From NCBI GenBank assembly GCA_027922465.2, contig BQMF02000119.1, positions 682,001-746,000 of the forward strand: 64,000 nt of DNA, given 5' to 3'. This document shows, in pieces, positions 36,591-47,876 of this stretch; the first letter of the stretch is position 1, and each line of letters starts with the position of its first letter. Both the position numbers and the translations under genes were made by a program. The stretch comes from Turritopsis dohrnii. Taxonomy: Eukaryota; Cnidaria; Hydrozoa; Anthoathecata; Oceaniidae. The notes under the pieces are model-generated. The model had not been told where the DNA came from and did no database searches. It saw nothing but the letters and a program-made list of their open reading frames with translations.

Positions 36591-39500
36591 TTACCTGGAC
36601 AGACACCTCGCTAGGGCTTTATCCATGTAAAACGCCCTTGCCTCCCTAATAAAAATTTTTTGACTGCTGCTCATTCGAATGTTACGTGGAAGATTGTTGA
36701 ATATTGTAGCCTGCTCTTGGAAAGTTCGTTTTTCACCATGATTAATTTTTGTTCCTGAATTATTGGAACGTAGATTTCTAGTAGCTCTAACTGTTTCAAC
36801 TTTCAGGTAATCTGGCCAGAGATCGTTGCTAAGGGCTTGATGTACGTATCTCACTGTATTAAATTCAATATTTTCGACAACTGGTAACCAATTGAGTGAT
36901 ATGTTATCTGAAAGACTGGCATATCTTCCAAGCACATAACCAGCTGCACAGTTTTGAGCTCTTTGTAAACGGTTTTGAAGATATGCAGGAAGTTGGCCAT
37001 ACACAACATTACAGTAGTTTATTCTAGATAGTATAAGAGCTTCAGCTAATGACTTGCGAACTTTAAACGGAGTAAAACGTTTAAATGTCTTTAAGGTTCT
37101 TAGGACTCCATAAGATGATTTTAATACTTCATTGATGTGTTTATTCCATAACAAATTCTGATCGAAATGTATACCAAGTAGTTTAACAGTAGCCACTTTT
37201 TGAATTGATTTTCCTCCTGATCGAATTAAATAACTTCTATCGTTAAAATCTTTGAGTCGGTTTGAAGAAAACATTGCGTATTTTAGTTTGTCGCTATTGA
37301 AAATAAGACCATTTTTGGAAGACCATTTTGAGAGTGCAGCAATATCTGATTCAAGAGTTTTTATAGTTTGTGTGATGTTATTAACTTTACAGAAATTATA
37401 AACAGTTGTGTCATCAGCATATTGAATTGATTGAGATTGAAGGCAAGCTGGAAGTTCGGATACGTAGATGTTAAAAAGCACTGGTCCAAGAATGCTCCCT
37501 TGGGGTACACCAAAGAACATCGGTAACAAGGTTGATGATTGATCGTCAATTTGCACAAACTGTTTTCTATTTGTGAGATAACTCATTAGAATCTTGATAG
37601 CACTAGTATCGAAGTTTAGAGATGACAATTTTTTGAGTAGTATTTGGTGGTCTATAGTATCGAAAGCCTTCGAGTAGTCAATAAGTACCGAAGTTGTAAT
37701 CTCATTTCTGTTAAGGGCTTTCTGTATATCATCTCTAAATTTAAGTAGTAAAGTAGCTGTTGAGTGTCCTTTGCGAAAGCCAGATTGACAATGATTGTAA
37801 AGTGAATATTTTTCGGTGAATTTTAATAGTTGTTGCAAAATTACCTTTTCGTAAACTTTTGACAATATTGGTAGAATCGAAATAGGTCTGAAGTCTTTCA
37901 CGCTCAGTGGATGGTCTACTTTAGGAATGGGACAAACTCTAGCGATCTTCCAATTGTCAGGAAATATCCCTTTGTCTATAGAATTATTTATGATATGGAC
38001 AATAGGTGAGGTTATTTCTTCAATGACTGGTTTCAAGAATTTTACAGGAACTTGGTCATGTCCAGTAGAACAATCATTTCGTAGACTAAGGAGAATTTTC
38101 TTAACTTCAGCGTAGTTGGTATGTTTTATAATAAAGGAACTGTCATTTTTGTCATTTGGTAAACTCTCTAAAAACTTCTGTTGGTCAAAAGATTCGTTTT
38201 GTTTTTTACAAAGGTTTGAAGCGAGAGTGCTGTAGTATTTATTAAAGTCATTTGGATTAATCTTAATACGTTTCTTTGGTGGATTAATTATGTGGTGGAC
38301 AGTTTCCCAAACTTCCTTTGGATTCTTTGAACTGAGTGCCTTCTTTAAAAATGATGCTTTTGTGTCTTTTATAGTTTTTTTGTAGATCATCTTTTCCATG
38401 CGATACGTCTCCTGTGTGTTTGGTTTATTTGCGTCACGAGAAGATATTCGTAGATTTTCGAGATTATTTTTCGCTGTGATAACTTTAGGGTCGTTCATCC
38501 AGGGGGCTGGTGGTCGTGTAAACTTTGTTTTCCTGGTTGGCGCATGTTCGGAGATACAATCAGTAATTAATTTGTTCAATACGGAAATCTGATCATCAGG
38601 CTCATCGAAGCTGTATATCAGACTAAGGGGTAATTCTTTGAAATCAGCTGAAAACTTATTCATATCTAGGCTCTTTTCGTTTCTCACATATTTATATCGT
38701 TTTTCAAAGCGTTCTTTTTTAATATTGAAAATCGTGTAGATAGTATCATGATCTGAGATTTCATCTGTGTAAATCACATCACTATGAATTACTTTACTAG
38801 GAATATTGCTGCATAAATGATCAATTAAGGTTTTATTCTTTCTGGTAGCTTTGGTTATATGTTGTTTTAGTGAAAAGGTATGAAGTATATCTTTATATCT
38901 TTTTACTGATTCTTTCTGTTCTCCAAGTAAGTCAATGTTAAAATCACCTGTTACGACCAAGACACCATTCCATCTCGAATTTATGTCGGCAAGTAAAATT
39001 CCAAACTTATCAAGCCATTGTAACTTTTCAGGTTCGTTTGAGCTGGGCTGATATGCAACACATATTAAAGTTGGCGTGCGTCTACCTTTAACTTCAATGA
39101 TTAAAACTTCAAGATTTTCGTGAATTCGAGTGAGATCGTTACGTACCTTGTAAGAGAGGTGTTCTTTTATGTAAATACCGACACCTCCCCCTCTTTTATT
39201 CAGTCGATTTTTAAATACGGCATTATATCCCTCTATTTGAACATATTGTTCTTGATAGTTGCTGTCTTGTAACCATGTTTCTGTTATCGCTATAATGTCA
39301 AAATTATATTCGTTTAACATAACACAAAATTCATTAAATGTAGACATTAAAGCTTGTACGTTTAGGTGACTGACGGAGGTGAATTTTGGATTTTCTCTCA
39401 GCTTTTTGACTTGATCGTTTTTGTAAGATGGAATATTGTGTGATACGGTATCTAAAGATTTATCGATATAATTAGCTTTGTGAAAAGGTAGTGTAGATAA

Positions 39501-39902
39501 AGTGCATAAGTGACAAGTCCACGTTGGTACTGATTTAACTGTGTAGTTTTTTTGTTGGGTTTTTGAAATGTTTAGACATGATATGTGGGTAAGCATTTGA
39601 CAAACTTCACATTTTATTCGTTTTCTATTGGTACCAACAGCCTTCTTACAAATACTACATTTCGGTGTACTATTCTTTATGCGGGAACCAGGTCCTGGGT
39701 TGAGTTCGATATCACCAGATAAAATCAAGTTATACGATGCGACGCTGTTAGCATAATAAATAATTCGACTTTTACTTCTTTTAGTTTTCATTTTTGTACA
39801 ATTATGTAGCCATTGAGTAATACTATCTTGGGATATCTCTACAATTGCAGTCGTAGTATGAAACACGGCAATTAAAGTAATTAAAATGAAGATAAACTTC
39901 AT
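36591..39902 (-). CDS. CR1-like LINE ORF: signal peptide, 2A motif, PHD finger, APE endonuclease, RT
   Basis: Starts at ATG 39902; 1,103 residues, unbroken. Residues 1-19 (MKFIFILITLIAVFHTTTA) are a signal-peptide-like sequence. Residues 63-71 read GDIELNPGP, a canonical 2A ribosome-skipping motif. A PHD-type Cys/His cluster follows (CSICKK, CEVC, HISC, WTCHLC). The AP-type endonuclease follows with IIAITETWL, GDFNIDLL and SDHDTIY. Reverse transcriptase: FRPISILPILSKVYEK, VLIDYSKAFDTIDHQ, GVPQGSILGPVLF and catalytic IQYADDTTVY. The domain order and single ORF fit CR1/Jockey-superfamily elements. With all catalytic motifs intact this copy could be young; activity is inference. Confidence 0.9.
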   Translation of the reverse strand: MKFIFILITLIAVFHTTTAIVEISQDSITQWLHNCTKMKTKRSKSRIIYYANSVASYNLILSGDIELNPGPGSRIKNSTPKCSICKKAVGTNRKRIKCEVCQMLTHISCLNISKTQQKNYTVKSVPTWTCHLCTLSTLPFHKANYIDKSLDTVSHNIPSYKNDQVKKLRENPKFTSVSHLNVQALMSTFNEFCVMLNEYNFDIIAITETWLQDSNYQEQYVQIEGYNAVFKNRLNKRGGGVGIYIKEHLSYKVRNDLTRIHENLEVLIIEVKGRRTPTLICVAYQPSSNEPEKLQWLDKFGILLADINSRWNGVLVVTGDFNIDLLGEQKESVKRYKDILHTFSLKQHITKATRKNKTLIDHLCSNIPSKVIHSDVIYTDEISDHDTIYTIFNIKKERFEKRYKYVRNEKSLDMNKFSADFKELPLSLIYSFDEPDDQISVLNKLITDCISEHAPTRKTKFTRPPAPWMNDPKVITAKNNLENLRISSRDANKPNTQETYRMEKMIYKKTIKDTKASFLKKALSSKNPKEVWETVHHIINPPKKRIKINPNDFNKYYSTLASNLCKKQNESFDQQKFLESLPNDKNDSSFIIKHTNYAEVKKILLSLRNDCSTGHDQVPVKFLKPVIEEITSPIVHIINNSIDKGIFPDNWKIARVCPIPKVDHPLSVKDFRPISILPILSKVYEKVILQQLLKFTEKYSLYNHCQSGFRKGHSTATLLLKFRDDIQKALNRNEITTSVLIDYSKAFDTIDHQILLKKLSSLNFDTSAIKILMSYLTNRKQFVQIDDQSSTLLPMFFGVPQGSILGPVLFNIYVSELPACLQSQSIQYADDTTVYNFCKVNNITQTIKTLESDIAALSKWSSKNGLIFNSDKLKYAMFSSNRLKDFNDRSYLIRSGGKSIQKVATVKLLGIHFDQNLLWNKHINEVLKSSYGVLRTLKTFKRFTPFKVRKSLAEALILSRINYCNVVYGQLPAYLQNRLQRAQNCAAGYVLGRYASLSDNISLNWLPVVENIEFNTVRYVHQALSNDLWPDYLKVETVRATRNLRSNNSGTKINHGEKRTFQEQATIFNNLPRNIRMSSSQKIFIREARAFYMDKALARCLSR
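39690..39716 (-). other. 2A ribosome-skipping motif (GDIELNPGP)
   Basis: The encoded residues fit the D(V/I)ExNPGP consensus exactly, with the skip predicted between Gly70 and Pro71 of the ORF. It would separate a 70-residue leader from the PHD-APE-RT protein. 2A motifs are known in CR1-like elements of sea urchin and amphioxus. Confidence 0.85.
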
Positions 39903-40125
39903 TTTTAAAAGATGGTTTCTATATGAAGCGATATAAGAGCTTGTGTGTTGTAGTTTGAGAATATAAAAATTATAAAAGTATAAAACCAAGTCTCTTCATA
40001 GAACCATATCATAAAACCAAATCTCTTCGTAACACTGCAATAAATCATATATCATATATCTTCTTTTAAATATATTTCTTCTTAATACTCAATTTAGTAA
40101 ATTGTTTATATTTGCATCCAAACTA

Positions 40126-41115
40126 ATCGAGAACAAGCTGCTGCTGCTGCTGCTTTTGATTGCTCTCAAAATGAGAGTATTGTTGTTGGTGCATTTTCTT
40201 ATTAAATACGAGGGTTTCCATTTTAACATTGCCATATTTGCGTCGAAGACTATTCAGTATGCGGCGTTGCTTGTCAGTAAAATTTTCGGTTTGTTTGCAT
40301 TTTATAATAACATCGATATGTGCAATTTTCCGGCGAAGGCTGTCTATTTTACTCTCAAGATTATGGATCCACTTCGGCAGTTGTGGTTGCACACGAGATG
40401 GTTGAATTTTTCGTAATTCGTCGGTATGCTCTAAAATAGTGACGGCACATGAGTATAGTGAAACGTTTATGTCCCAATATGTTAGGTCTTTTGTTCTCTT
40501 TATCTCACTTAGATGTTCACTGGCGATGTGGTTAATAGCTAGTAGTTCCTGTTTCGATTGGAGTTTATTACATGCTGTCGCATATAATCTTTGTTCGACG
40601 TTGGTGACGTAGTTTTTGTCGTATGTTTGAAGATACTTAACTCGCATACTGTTAATAAGTTCGGGATCGATCTCTTCCTCTGTGTTTAAAACGCGTTCGC
40701 TAGTGACAATATCGTCAGTATTCGGTTCTGGTATCTGCGGGGGAGAATCATCGTTGATAGGTACTGTTAACTCATTAGTGTTAATATTATCAGTTAATGT
40801 CTCTTCAATTGTATTCTCCGTCGAACTCTCTCCTTGGGGAGGAGCATTACAAAGGTTGCTATTGGTAACGACTGTTTGACACAGATACTGATTTTTCTCA
40901 ATGTTAACTGCTTGTTGTCTAAGTTGAACTTTAGTGAAATGACTGTGTTCTGGATGTAAATTATCCCAAAAGTTTTTCATGCGATCCATATAACCCGACG
41001 ACGGGTCCGATCTTGCTTTCTTGTAACACTCGTAAAGGTCTTGATTTAATTCATAACTCCATTGGAAGTATTTGTTGTAATTTCTGTTTCGTCTAGTGCT
41101 CACAGACATCGGCAT
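40126..41115 (-). pseudogene. RLE LINE polyprotein, N-terminal part
   Basis: ATG at 41115. Contains YELNQDLYECYKKAR, GYMDRMKNFWDNLHPEH and LRQQAVNIEKN, the N-terminal module usual in RLE LINEs of aquatic animals. A Q-rich stretch precedes the insertion border. At 40126 the frame meets the insertion and stops at 40123-40125. Removing the 4,275-bp insert leaves the frame open into 35850. Confidence 0.75.
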
Positions 41116-41470
41116 CGTGATTCTTCTTTGAGTCTTGGTGTGTAAAATATAAAATTCTTTTATCAAAAGTCACTTCCAAGCTCCAGATAACAATGTGAAA
41201 TTGCTTTGAATACATGCAGCAAATTCCACATAAGAATCAATAACTTTATGTAAATACAACGAGGATATAATAAGGAGAAACGTTTCCAACTTTGATCACC
41301 GTTGGAGCGAGCTCCTTCCTCTATGACGGCTTCTCGTATTTGTTATAGTCTTCTAATTTATTTTTTAAATCAATTGTGGCCATTTGCCAAACTTTTTGGA
41401 ACTTTTCAATGTGCATATAATATGTCGCTTTAGCATTGAACAACCTTCTTCATTCTTCGGTTTAAAACCC

Positions 41471-41797
41471 AGGGGTCGAAACAACGGCCGGCTGCCGCCA
41501 AAAGCCGGACAAATTCTAGGTTTAGCCGATTGTAAAATTCATAAGATTTCCTATTAAGCCAGCTATAAAATTCATATTTTCTCAATGATTTTTAATTGAA
41601 ATATTTAGTTTCATACTTAGCTGGTGTATGTACTTGGTACTTCATCCTTCCAAAACCATTTCCAAGGGCCTTTAGTCCTTAAACACCCAACTGTTATCAA
41701 AGCAACTCTGCACCTATGGTACATATGGTACCTATGGTACCTTCAGTGTTATCATTAAAAATAGCCGACAATAAAAAAAAGCCGTATTTTGACCCCT
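41471..41797. mobile_element. 327-bp MITE, AGGGGTC termini
   Basis: AGGGGTCGAAACAACGGC pairs imperfectly with GCCGTATTTTGACCCCT. The interior repeats CCGxxxxTAAAATTCATA. No coding capacity. Confidence 0.6.
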
Positions 41798-42747
41798 GAA
41801 GCCTATTACATATAAATTTTCTAAACTTCTGATACCTTTTTGTGATTGTTGATTCTTCGTCATGTCAAAGTACTTATTGAAATTCAAATGTTTTATAGAA
41901 ATACTTCAAACAAAAGGCTTTCGAACTTCCAATATGTCGGTCGTAACAATTTCTTTTCAAATAATTAAAAAGAAAAGGGAATTTTTTTGCTGAAAAACGT
42001 TTGCGGTTGAGACGATTATGAAAATTTTGCAGGAAAAAACTTTTGCGGTCACCAAGTATGTCAATATTTTATGGGATTAAACTTTTCCGGTTCGAGCCAA
42101 AACCACAAACATTTATTCCGTAAACACTTTCTTCCTTTAAAGTACTTGAATTTAATTTTACAAATTGTCATTCTAAAATCTTTTTGAAAATAATTCGGTT
42201 TTTCGTAATTTGAAATGTTACACATAAATAGTTTACGTTTGCAGATTCTGAACTCAGTATGCAAGTGTGATTCTGAAAAGGTAACCTTGACCAAAGGCAG
42301 TTAGAAATCATATTAAAAAGCAAAATATAAGCAAAAAACAATTGAAGGGACGTACGCCACTATAAAAACACCTTGTGCTGCCTAAGTGAATTTCATTGTT
42401 GTTCTTTTGTTACTCCATCTACTCACGCAACCGTTCAAAAACCGTTTTTTAGTACACAAAACGTGAACTAAGATTATCGTCAGTCGATTGGCAATGTCTT
42501 CGCTTTCGAGGCTTAAAAGTCTTCCAAAAAGTACGTTTATAATACGGCCATTGATAGGGTTTTCATCGTAAACGTCAGTGGTCCGTTCTTAAAAGCTAGC
42601 AGGTGTAGAACCGTTTACACCTCTTCGTATGAAATTTTATTTTTTGCCACTCTACTGGAATGTGTAGCCGAATACATAGAATTTTGAGGAAAATATTCGT
42701 CACTCTTATTTTTCTACCGTACCAATTATGAAGCTTCTGGCTGTATG
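41798..42747. other. No gene recognised
   Basis: AT-rich spacer between a MITE and a SINE. A minus-strand 77-codon frame (42061-42294) resembles nothing known. Confidence 0.4.
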
Positions 42748-42999
42748 AAGCAGTAGTGGCTTAGTGGTTAAAGCATTGAGCTTAGGAACCCAACATTGAG
42801 TGTTCAAACCCCGCTGACATCGGGTGTTGAAAAGGTCACGACTCCTGGAGGTGCTGCAACTAGCTCGATTCCCTGATGTATTTCGGGGAAAATGAAGGCT
42901 AGTCGGGGAGATTAACGCTATGATGAACATCCAGAATATGTAGCCCCACTCCTTGTAGTGGCTTCGGCCTTGAGTGGGACGAGTGATTTAAAAAAAAAT
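42748..42999 (+). repeat. tRNA-derived SINE with poly(A) tail
   Basis: Pol III A box in AGTGGCTTAGTGGTTAAAGC and B box in GTGTTCAAACCCC lie about 40 bp apart. A ~150-bp non-tRNA body ends in a run of nine A (42990-42998). The 3' body contains TGTAGCCCCACTCCTTGTAG. Confidence 0.75.
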
Positions 43000-43739
43000 A
43001 CATGATTTATTATTTTTAACCAACATTTTGTTCAGACATTACTTCACAGATCTTGCGATTCTTTCATAAACCCCTCCTTAGCAAAAGGATGCTGGAGGAT
43101 TAAAACGTCATTTGACTCTGTTGTGGACATGTGAAGCAAGTAAAATCACTATAAAGCTCGTATGCACGCTGAGGCTGTACACAAATACTTCGTGTTGATG
43201 AACAGGTAAGTAAATATCACGCTTCATGTAACGTATCACTGTCATAAATATTTCGAACGTGTAGCAGTCCAACATAATCTATAGATGAGTAAGTAAATGG
43301 CGTGTTTGAAGATTAGCAAGAATGTTGCCAATTCGATCGCACTGGGTGTGAGATTGAGGGGTATTTAAATCTTTTACACAAACGTCACTTCTTGATAATT
43401 TGAGGAATGACACTGCGGGCTTTTAGACTCAAAAATCTAGTCTAAATGTTATTTAATATTTCGCCTAAACCATTGTGAGGAAGTTTGAAATGGCAAAATT
43501 GGGCCAGTAATTCCGAAAAAAAAACATTTTAGAAGGAAAATCGGAAACTTTGTGTCAAACTGAAAGTCTCAAGGTAGAGTCAAAGTGTAAACCATATGCC
43601 GGTACATAAGGCTACTATATCGAACTGTAGTAATGGTGCCAAGTTAAAGGAGAAGACTACTTTTAACATCAAAATTGAGTTTTTTTTGTACGGTTTGGAA
43701 GAATTTTCAAAATGATGAAAATTCTAACTGGCCAATAAA

Positions 43740-44045
43740 CCGGAATTTGCATGATGCGAGACTTTATTAACGTAAAAGGTAACAAAGAGAAAATCAAACA
43801 GTAAAATTGGTGATGGCCGAAGAAACCAAAGGTCATTCAATACAATATATGAAAGGTGGACGCCTCTCGAAAGATCTGCCGGATTGTTCTTTAATTCAAT
43901 GCAACAAGCATAATGCAACCATTGAGTCATATCGGCACTAAGTAGAACGTCCATCTTCATAGGCAACGCGAACTCAACCACCATATGCACTCAGTTATAG
44001 GTCACAAAAGCCATGAAGTTCATTTTGTGCGTCATCCAAACTCAC
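43740..44045 (-). pseudogene. BEL/Pao pol remnant
   Basis: Minus-strand frames give DDAQNELHGFCDL, then MTQWLHYACCIE and KNNPADLSRGV, then NDLWFLRPSPIL. ELHGFCD and NPADLSRG are hallmarks of BEL/Pao RNase H and the following linker. Stops and a large internal deletion break it. It is opposite in orientation to the nearby gag fragment, so these are two separate remnants or a rearranged one. Confidence 0.6.
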
Positions 44046-44452
44046 ATACTACATGTTATATTAGTTCCAGACCCCTTAGCATGTAGCTATTCATAACGTG
44101 TAAATACTTTTGTTAGTTGAAAATATATCGTTCAGACAGAAGGTCATAGTGTGGAAGTTCTTTAATACTTCTCGATAATTTATTGGAGCCCTCGGAGAGA
44201 TTTGCTTATTCTCTCGATTCATTGATTCGTTTGATGGTGAGTTCATTACATTTGACTTGAATTTATTTGTTAAGGATTGTCGGTTGTGAGACTTTTTCCA
44301 TATGTTTCGATTTTCTGAGGTTATTATTTGCTTTTTGTCATTTTGTCATTCAGTCGTGAATCAGGGTTATTTATTGCCTGCGGTTGTTTTATCGTCGATT
44401 AGATTTGTGTAGTTGTTTTGAGTTTGTATCGTACAAAAGGATTACTGAGATC

Positions 44453-45346
44453 ATGTCGACTAAAGTAAAAATAAAAATGAGAAATGTTTGCATCGATTCT
44501 GTGCATAAAATAATGAAAAGGGTTGAAGAAATTTTTGAAAACTCGAAAACTGAAAATGAATTTGACGAAAATATTTTACCGTTACGTGATTAGATTTTCG
44601 AGAAAATAAAGCGAGTCGAAGATTTAAATTTCCAAATTTTAGATTTATTTGCGGAAGAAGATGACTTTGAATCCGAAGATAATATAACTACGGATTTTTC
44701 GATTTTTACAAAAACTGCGTTGCTCGGTATACAAAATATACCTTTCTCGAATTTCTGTTTAAACGATGCAGTGTGGTCGAGTTGTCGTGTCTAACCTCGC
44801 TTTTAATATTTAAACTGCTTCTAATTACTGGAGTGGGAATTGAGAATAATAGAGACTACTATTAAGTTATAAAGTAATGAAATCAGTGGAACAATGAATC
44901 GCATAAAAACGAGGTTAGATATGAAACTCAGTCACAGTTTAGAGTTTAAAATGAAATTCGGGAAATGTGTATTATATTGAAAGGTTCTGGAAAATTAACA
45001 TAAATGAGCAAACTCCCAGCGAAAAATCAATCTCATTTGTCAACATGAAACTGCCAAAATTAGAAATAAAACCCTTTGAGGGACAACCAGACTTGTGGTG
45101 TGAATTTTTTGATAGTTTTAAGTGTGCAGTACATGATAATAATTCACTGAGTAACATCCAAAAAATGAATTACTTAAAAAGTTTACTAAAAGGGCCAGCG
45201 GCAGCCATTATATCAGGTTTTAATTTGTCATCCGAAAATTACCAAACAGCTTTGAATTTTTTAAAAGAAAGATATAACAATAAGCAATTATTGATTTCTT
45301 CTCACATGAATAATCTTTTGAAAATAACAGCTGTCACAAACATGAG
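44453..45346 (+). pseudogene. BEL/Pao gag, degraded 5' part
   Basis: The first segment starts with ATG 44453 (MSTKVKIKMRNVCIDSVHKI) and meets a premature stop at 44591. A 130-bp MITE (44790-44919) interrupts the reading, then the DUF1759-type gag domain appears: LPKLEIKPFEGQPDLWCEFF, YLKSLLKGPAAAIISGF, NFLKERYNNKQLLISSHMNN. At 45347 a Harbinger transposon interrupts it; the frame resumes at 47975. The 400 bp upstream may hold the LTR, but I could not delimit it. Confidence 0.75.
44790..44919. mobile_element. 130-bp MITE inside BEL gag
   Basis: TCTAACCTCG at the left and CGAGGTTAGA at the right are inverted ends with imperfect extension (CTTTTAATAT versus GCATAAAAA). It separates the two coding blocks of the gag remnant. 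Confidence 0.55.
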
Positions 45347-45663
45347 TAAAGGCCGTTTTCCACTTCCAGAAAATTTTCCGCGGACAGGAACGGAACGGAC
45401 AAGAAAAGTTACTGAGCATGCGTACAAACAATGTTTACAACACGTGCTCAGAAAATTTTCCGTTCCGTAGAAAGTTGAATCGAGTTCAACTTTTTCCGTG
45501 TTGTCTGTGCGGAAAACGCGGAAAAAATCTAGATTAACCAATCAGATTTTTTAATTTCGTGCTATCTCTTACATGAGTGAAAAAGTAGCGAAGTCACCTT
45601 TAGTTGAAAAAGTGAAGGCGAGCAGTAAACATTAAAAAATAAAAGATGGAGAGTAATAGCTAA

Positions 45664-46524
45664 AAGGAAAGGATTTTCTGGGGAATTTAATTGAAGAAGT
45701 CAGGACATATAGATGTTTGTGGGATGTTTCATGTAGAGGCTTTAAAGAACTTCCTAAGAAGCAACAAGCTTGGGCTCAAATTGCTCAACAACTTAATACA
45801 AATGGTAAGAATATAATATTACTGGTGAAGTGTTTATTTATTTCTGATCTATTAGTTCCATTTATTTTACAAAACACAACACCATCACTTGGTGATCAAA
45901 CAAATTTATATCTGGAAATAATGCTTATAATTATATATAAATAATTACTAAATATTTTTTTCAGCTAAAGAGGCTCAAACGCAATGGCAGAAATTGAAAG
46001 AAAATTTTCGAAAATGCTTATAACGGAGAGAGCGAGCAACAAGATCTGGTGCTGGAAAAACAAATTGCCCACGTGTCAATATTTTAAAGAGCTTTATAAC
46101 TGACACTGTCACAAACAAGCCAACAGTCAACAACATTCCTCAGAAACCTGACATTTTCACTCCACCAGACTCTCCTGTTTTTGCTGTTGCTCAATCTCCT
46201 ACTCTCATGGTTAATGAAAGCTATGATGTAGCAAATGGTGCTGCATTCGAGACACCATCATCTGCATCAAAAACAAATATGATGCGAGTAAACAAGAAAA
46301 GGACAAATGAAATGTCTGACGTGGATAAGTTGTTAATGGCATCAATTCAGCGTGATTTGAACACACCTACTTCAGCACCTCAGCCAGACAATAACGATCC
46401 TGATACGTTGTTTTGTTTGAGTTTAGTTGAGGATTTCAAAAGCCTGCCTGCCAACAAGAAACGACTAGCACGTTTGAAAGTGATGCAAGTCCTTAGTGAA
46501 ATGCATGAAGATACTTATGAGTGA
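45664..46524 (+). pseudogene. Harbinger accessory MADF/Myb-like DNA-binding protein
   Basis: Exon 1 (to 45804, GTAAGA donor) encodes NLIEEVRTYRCLWDVSCRGF and KELPKKQQAWAQIAQQLNTN, a MADF domain. Exon 2 from 45965 (after TTTTTCAG) continues AKEAQTQWQKLKENFRKCL, then a TAA stop near 46025, after which the frame stays open to 46524. The C-terminus (DTLFCLSLVEDFKSLPANKK) resembles a BESS-type tail. The N-terminal start is unresolved because upstream in-frame stops precede it. Known role in the family: binds the transposon ends and brings in the nuclease. The in-frame stop suggests a broken copy. Confidence 0.75.
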
Positions 46525-46725
46525 CATTTTGTTCATATATTTTTAACTTAGATGTACATATGTTTAATATAACTAGATATAAAAACTCAAGCTATCAATG
46601 TCTTTTTTCGAAGTTGTTTTGTACACTTTTTTGTCGCTAATTCTGCTTGCCAGGGAACCTGTCCATCACCAACAGAGAAAAATTCTTTGTAATTTTCTCG
46701 AACAACTTTTGCGTTTTTGTAATAG

Positions 46726-47876
46726 TTATTTGCCCTGCAAAGACATTAATCCACCTGGAATATCTGTATTAAATTTAAATCCTGTTGGTGTTTCTCTATC
46801 AACCATTTCTGGTGGACAGTATTGATATGCAGTGTCAAATTCTTTTCCATTCATTAAATAATTATGTAAGACTACTGAAGCCTTTGTAATTGCAACAACA
46901 AGCTCCACCCTTCCTATAATTGATCTTCTGAAAATCCGAAATCGAGACGCAAGGATACCAAATGTATTCTCTATAATTCGTCTGCATCGTGAAAGTCTAT
47001 AGTTAAAAATGCGTTCTTTCAAGCTTAAACGTCTCTCGGGAAAGGCTTCATAAGATTTGTTCTTAGGGGGGAATGCTTCGTCACCAACAAAAGCATATGG
47101 GTAATTAGTTTCACTTTTCCATATTGGTTCTGGATCAGGTAAATTCAATTTTTCTTCAGTTATAGCAATGCCAAGATTACTACTTGAAAACACTCCCCCA
47201 TCACTGTTTCTACCTGAATCGCCTATGTCTACCATAGTAAATTTGTAATTAGCATCACATACGACCATCAAAACGATAGAGTGAGTTTTTTGTAGTTAAA
47301 ACACATTGATCCAGACAAAGCTGGGGCTTGCATTATGACATGCTTACCATCAATTGCACCTAAGCAATGGTTAAATTGCCACTTTTTTTCCAACTCCAGG
47401 GCAATTTCTTTCCATTCACTTTGTGTTGTAGGACATGGTAAAAAGTCGAGTGTTAAAACATCCAAAATCGCATTTGAAGTTTCATGGATGATTCGCCCAA
47501 CTGTAGTAGGACTAATACGAAAACTGGAAGCTATAGTTGTCGGCGAGTCGCCTGTGAATAGATATCGAAGAGTAACGCTTAGCCGCTCACTTGGACTAAT
47601 GGCATCACGTTTTTCTGAAGATTTTACTATTACAGGAGCAACTTTTTGTAGAAGTTCTTCATATCGTGTTGGATCCATTCGAAAATATCGAAAAAATAGA
47701 GCATGATCGTGTATCATCATGTCTTTAATTAACAAATGAAATTCGCCTTTCTTCTTTCTCTCTTCGTATAATTTTCGAACCCACATCTTTTTATTGCGTT
47801 TATGTTTATTTCTCATAATACGATTTCTCAGTAATAAAATTTGTTTCGTTGCTGTACTTAGTTTCGCCATTTTCAC
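46726..47876 (-). pseudogene. Harbinger (HARBI1-like) DDE transposase, one frameshift
   Basis: First part 47876-47268 and second part 47271-46726, in different frames. The N-terminal half has the helix-turn-helix (SPSERLSVTLRYLFTGDSPT, ISPTTVGRIIHETS) and the first catalytic Asp in CLGAIDGKHV. After NYKK the frame is lost in a run of six A, one short of what would continue THSIVLMVVCDANYKF. The second part has the second Asp (VDIGDSGRNSDGGVF) and the Glu (CRRIIENTFGILASRFRIF). All catalytic residues are present, so only the 1-nt lesion, real or a sequencing error, separates it from an intact transposase. Confidence 0.85.

Larger units (their letters stand above)
35851..40125 (-). mobile_element. 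CR1-like LINE, 4.3 kb, apparently full length
   Basis: Inserted in the RLE LINE. GAT (minus strand) is present at both borders (35848-35850 and 40126-40128). Its 3' end on the minus strand is a (TAA)n run at about 35853-35882. It has a ~220-nt 5' UTR, one long ORF (36591-39902) and a ~700-nt 3' UTR with no gene. Confidence 0.85.
32850..41250 (-). mobile_element. RLE-type LINE (R2/NeSL/HERO-like), split by a CR1-like insertion
   Basis: A minus-strand retrotransposon: N-terminal coding part 40126-41115, C-terminal part 33259-35850, with an A/T-rich 3' tail ending near 32850 (CAACGCCGGCTCCCAACAAG in the 3' region). The inserted element occupies 35851-40125. Outer limits are estimates because no target duplication was identified. 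Confidence 0.8.

Noticed and set aside
47335..47706. Plus-strand frame opposite the Harbinger transposase
   Set aside because: Shadow of the minus-strand gene; the conserved residues are on the minus strand.
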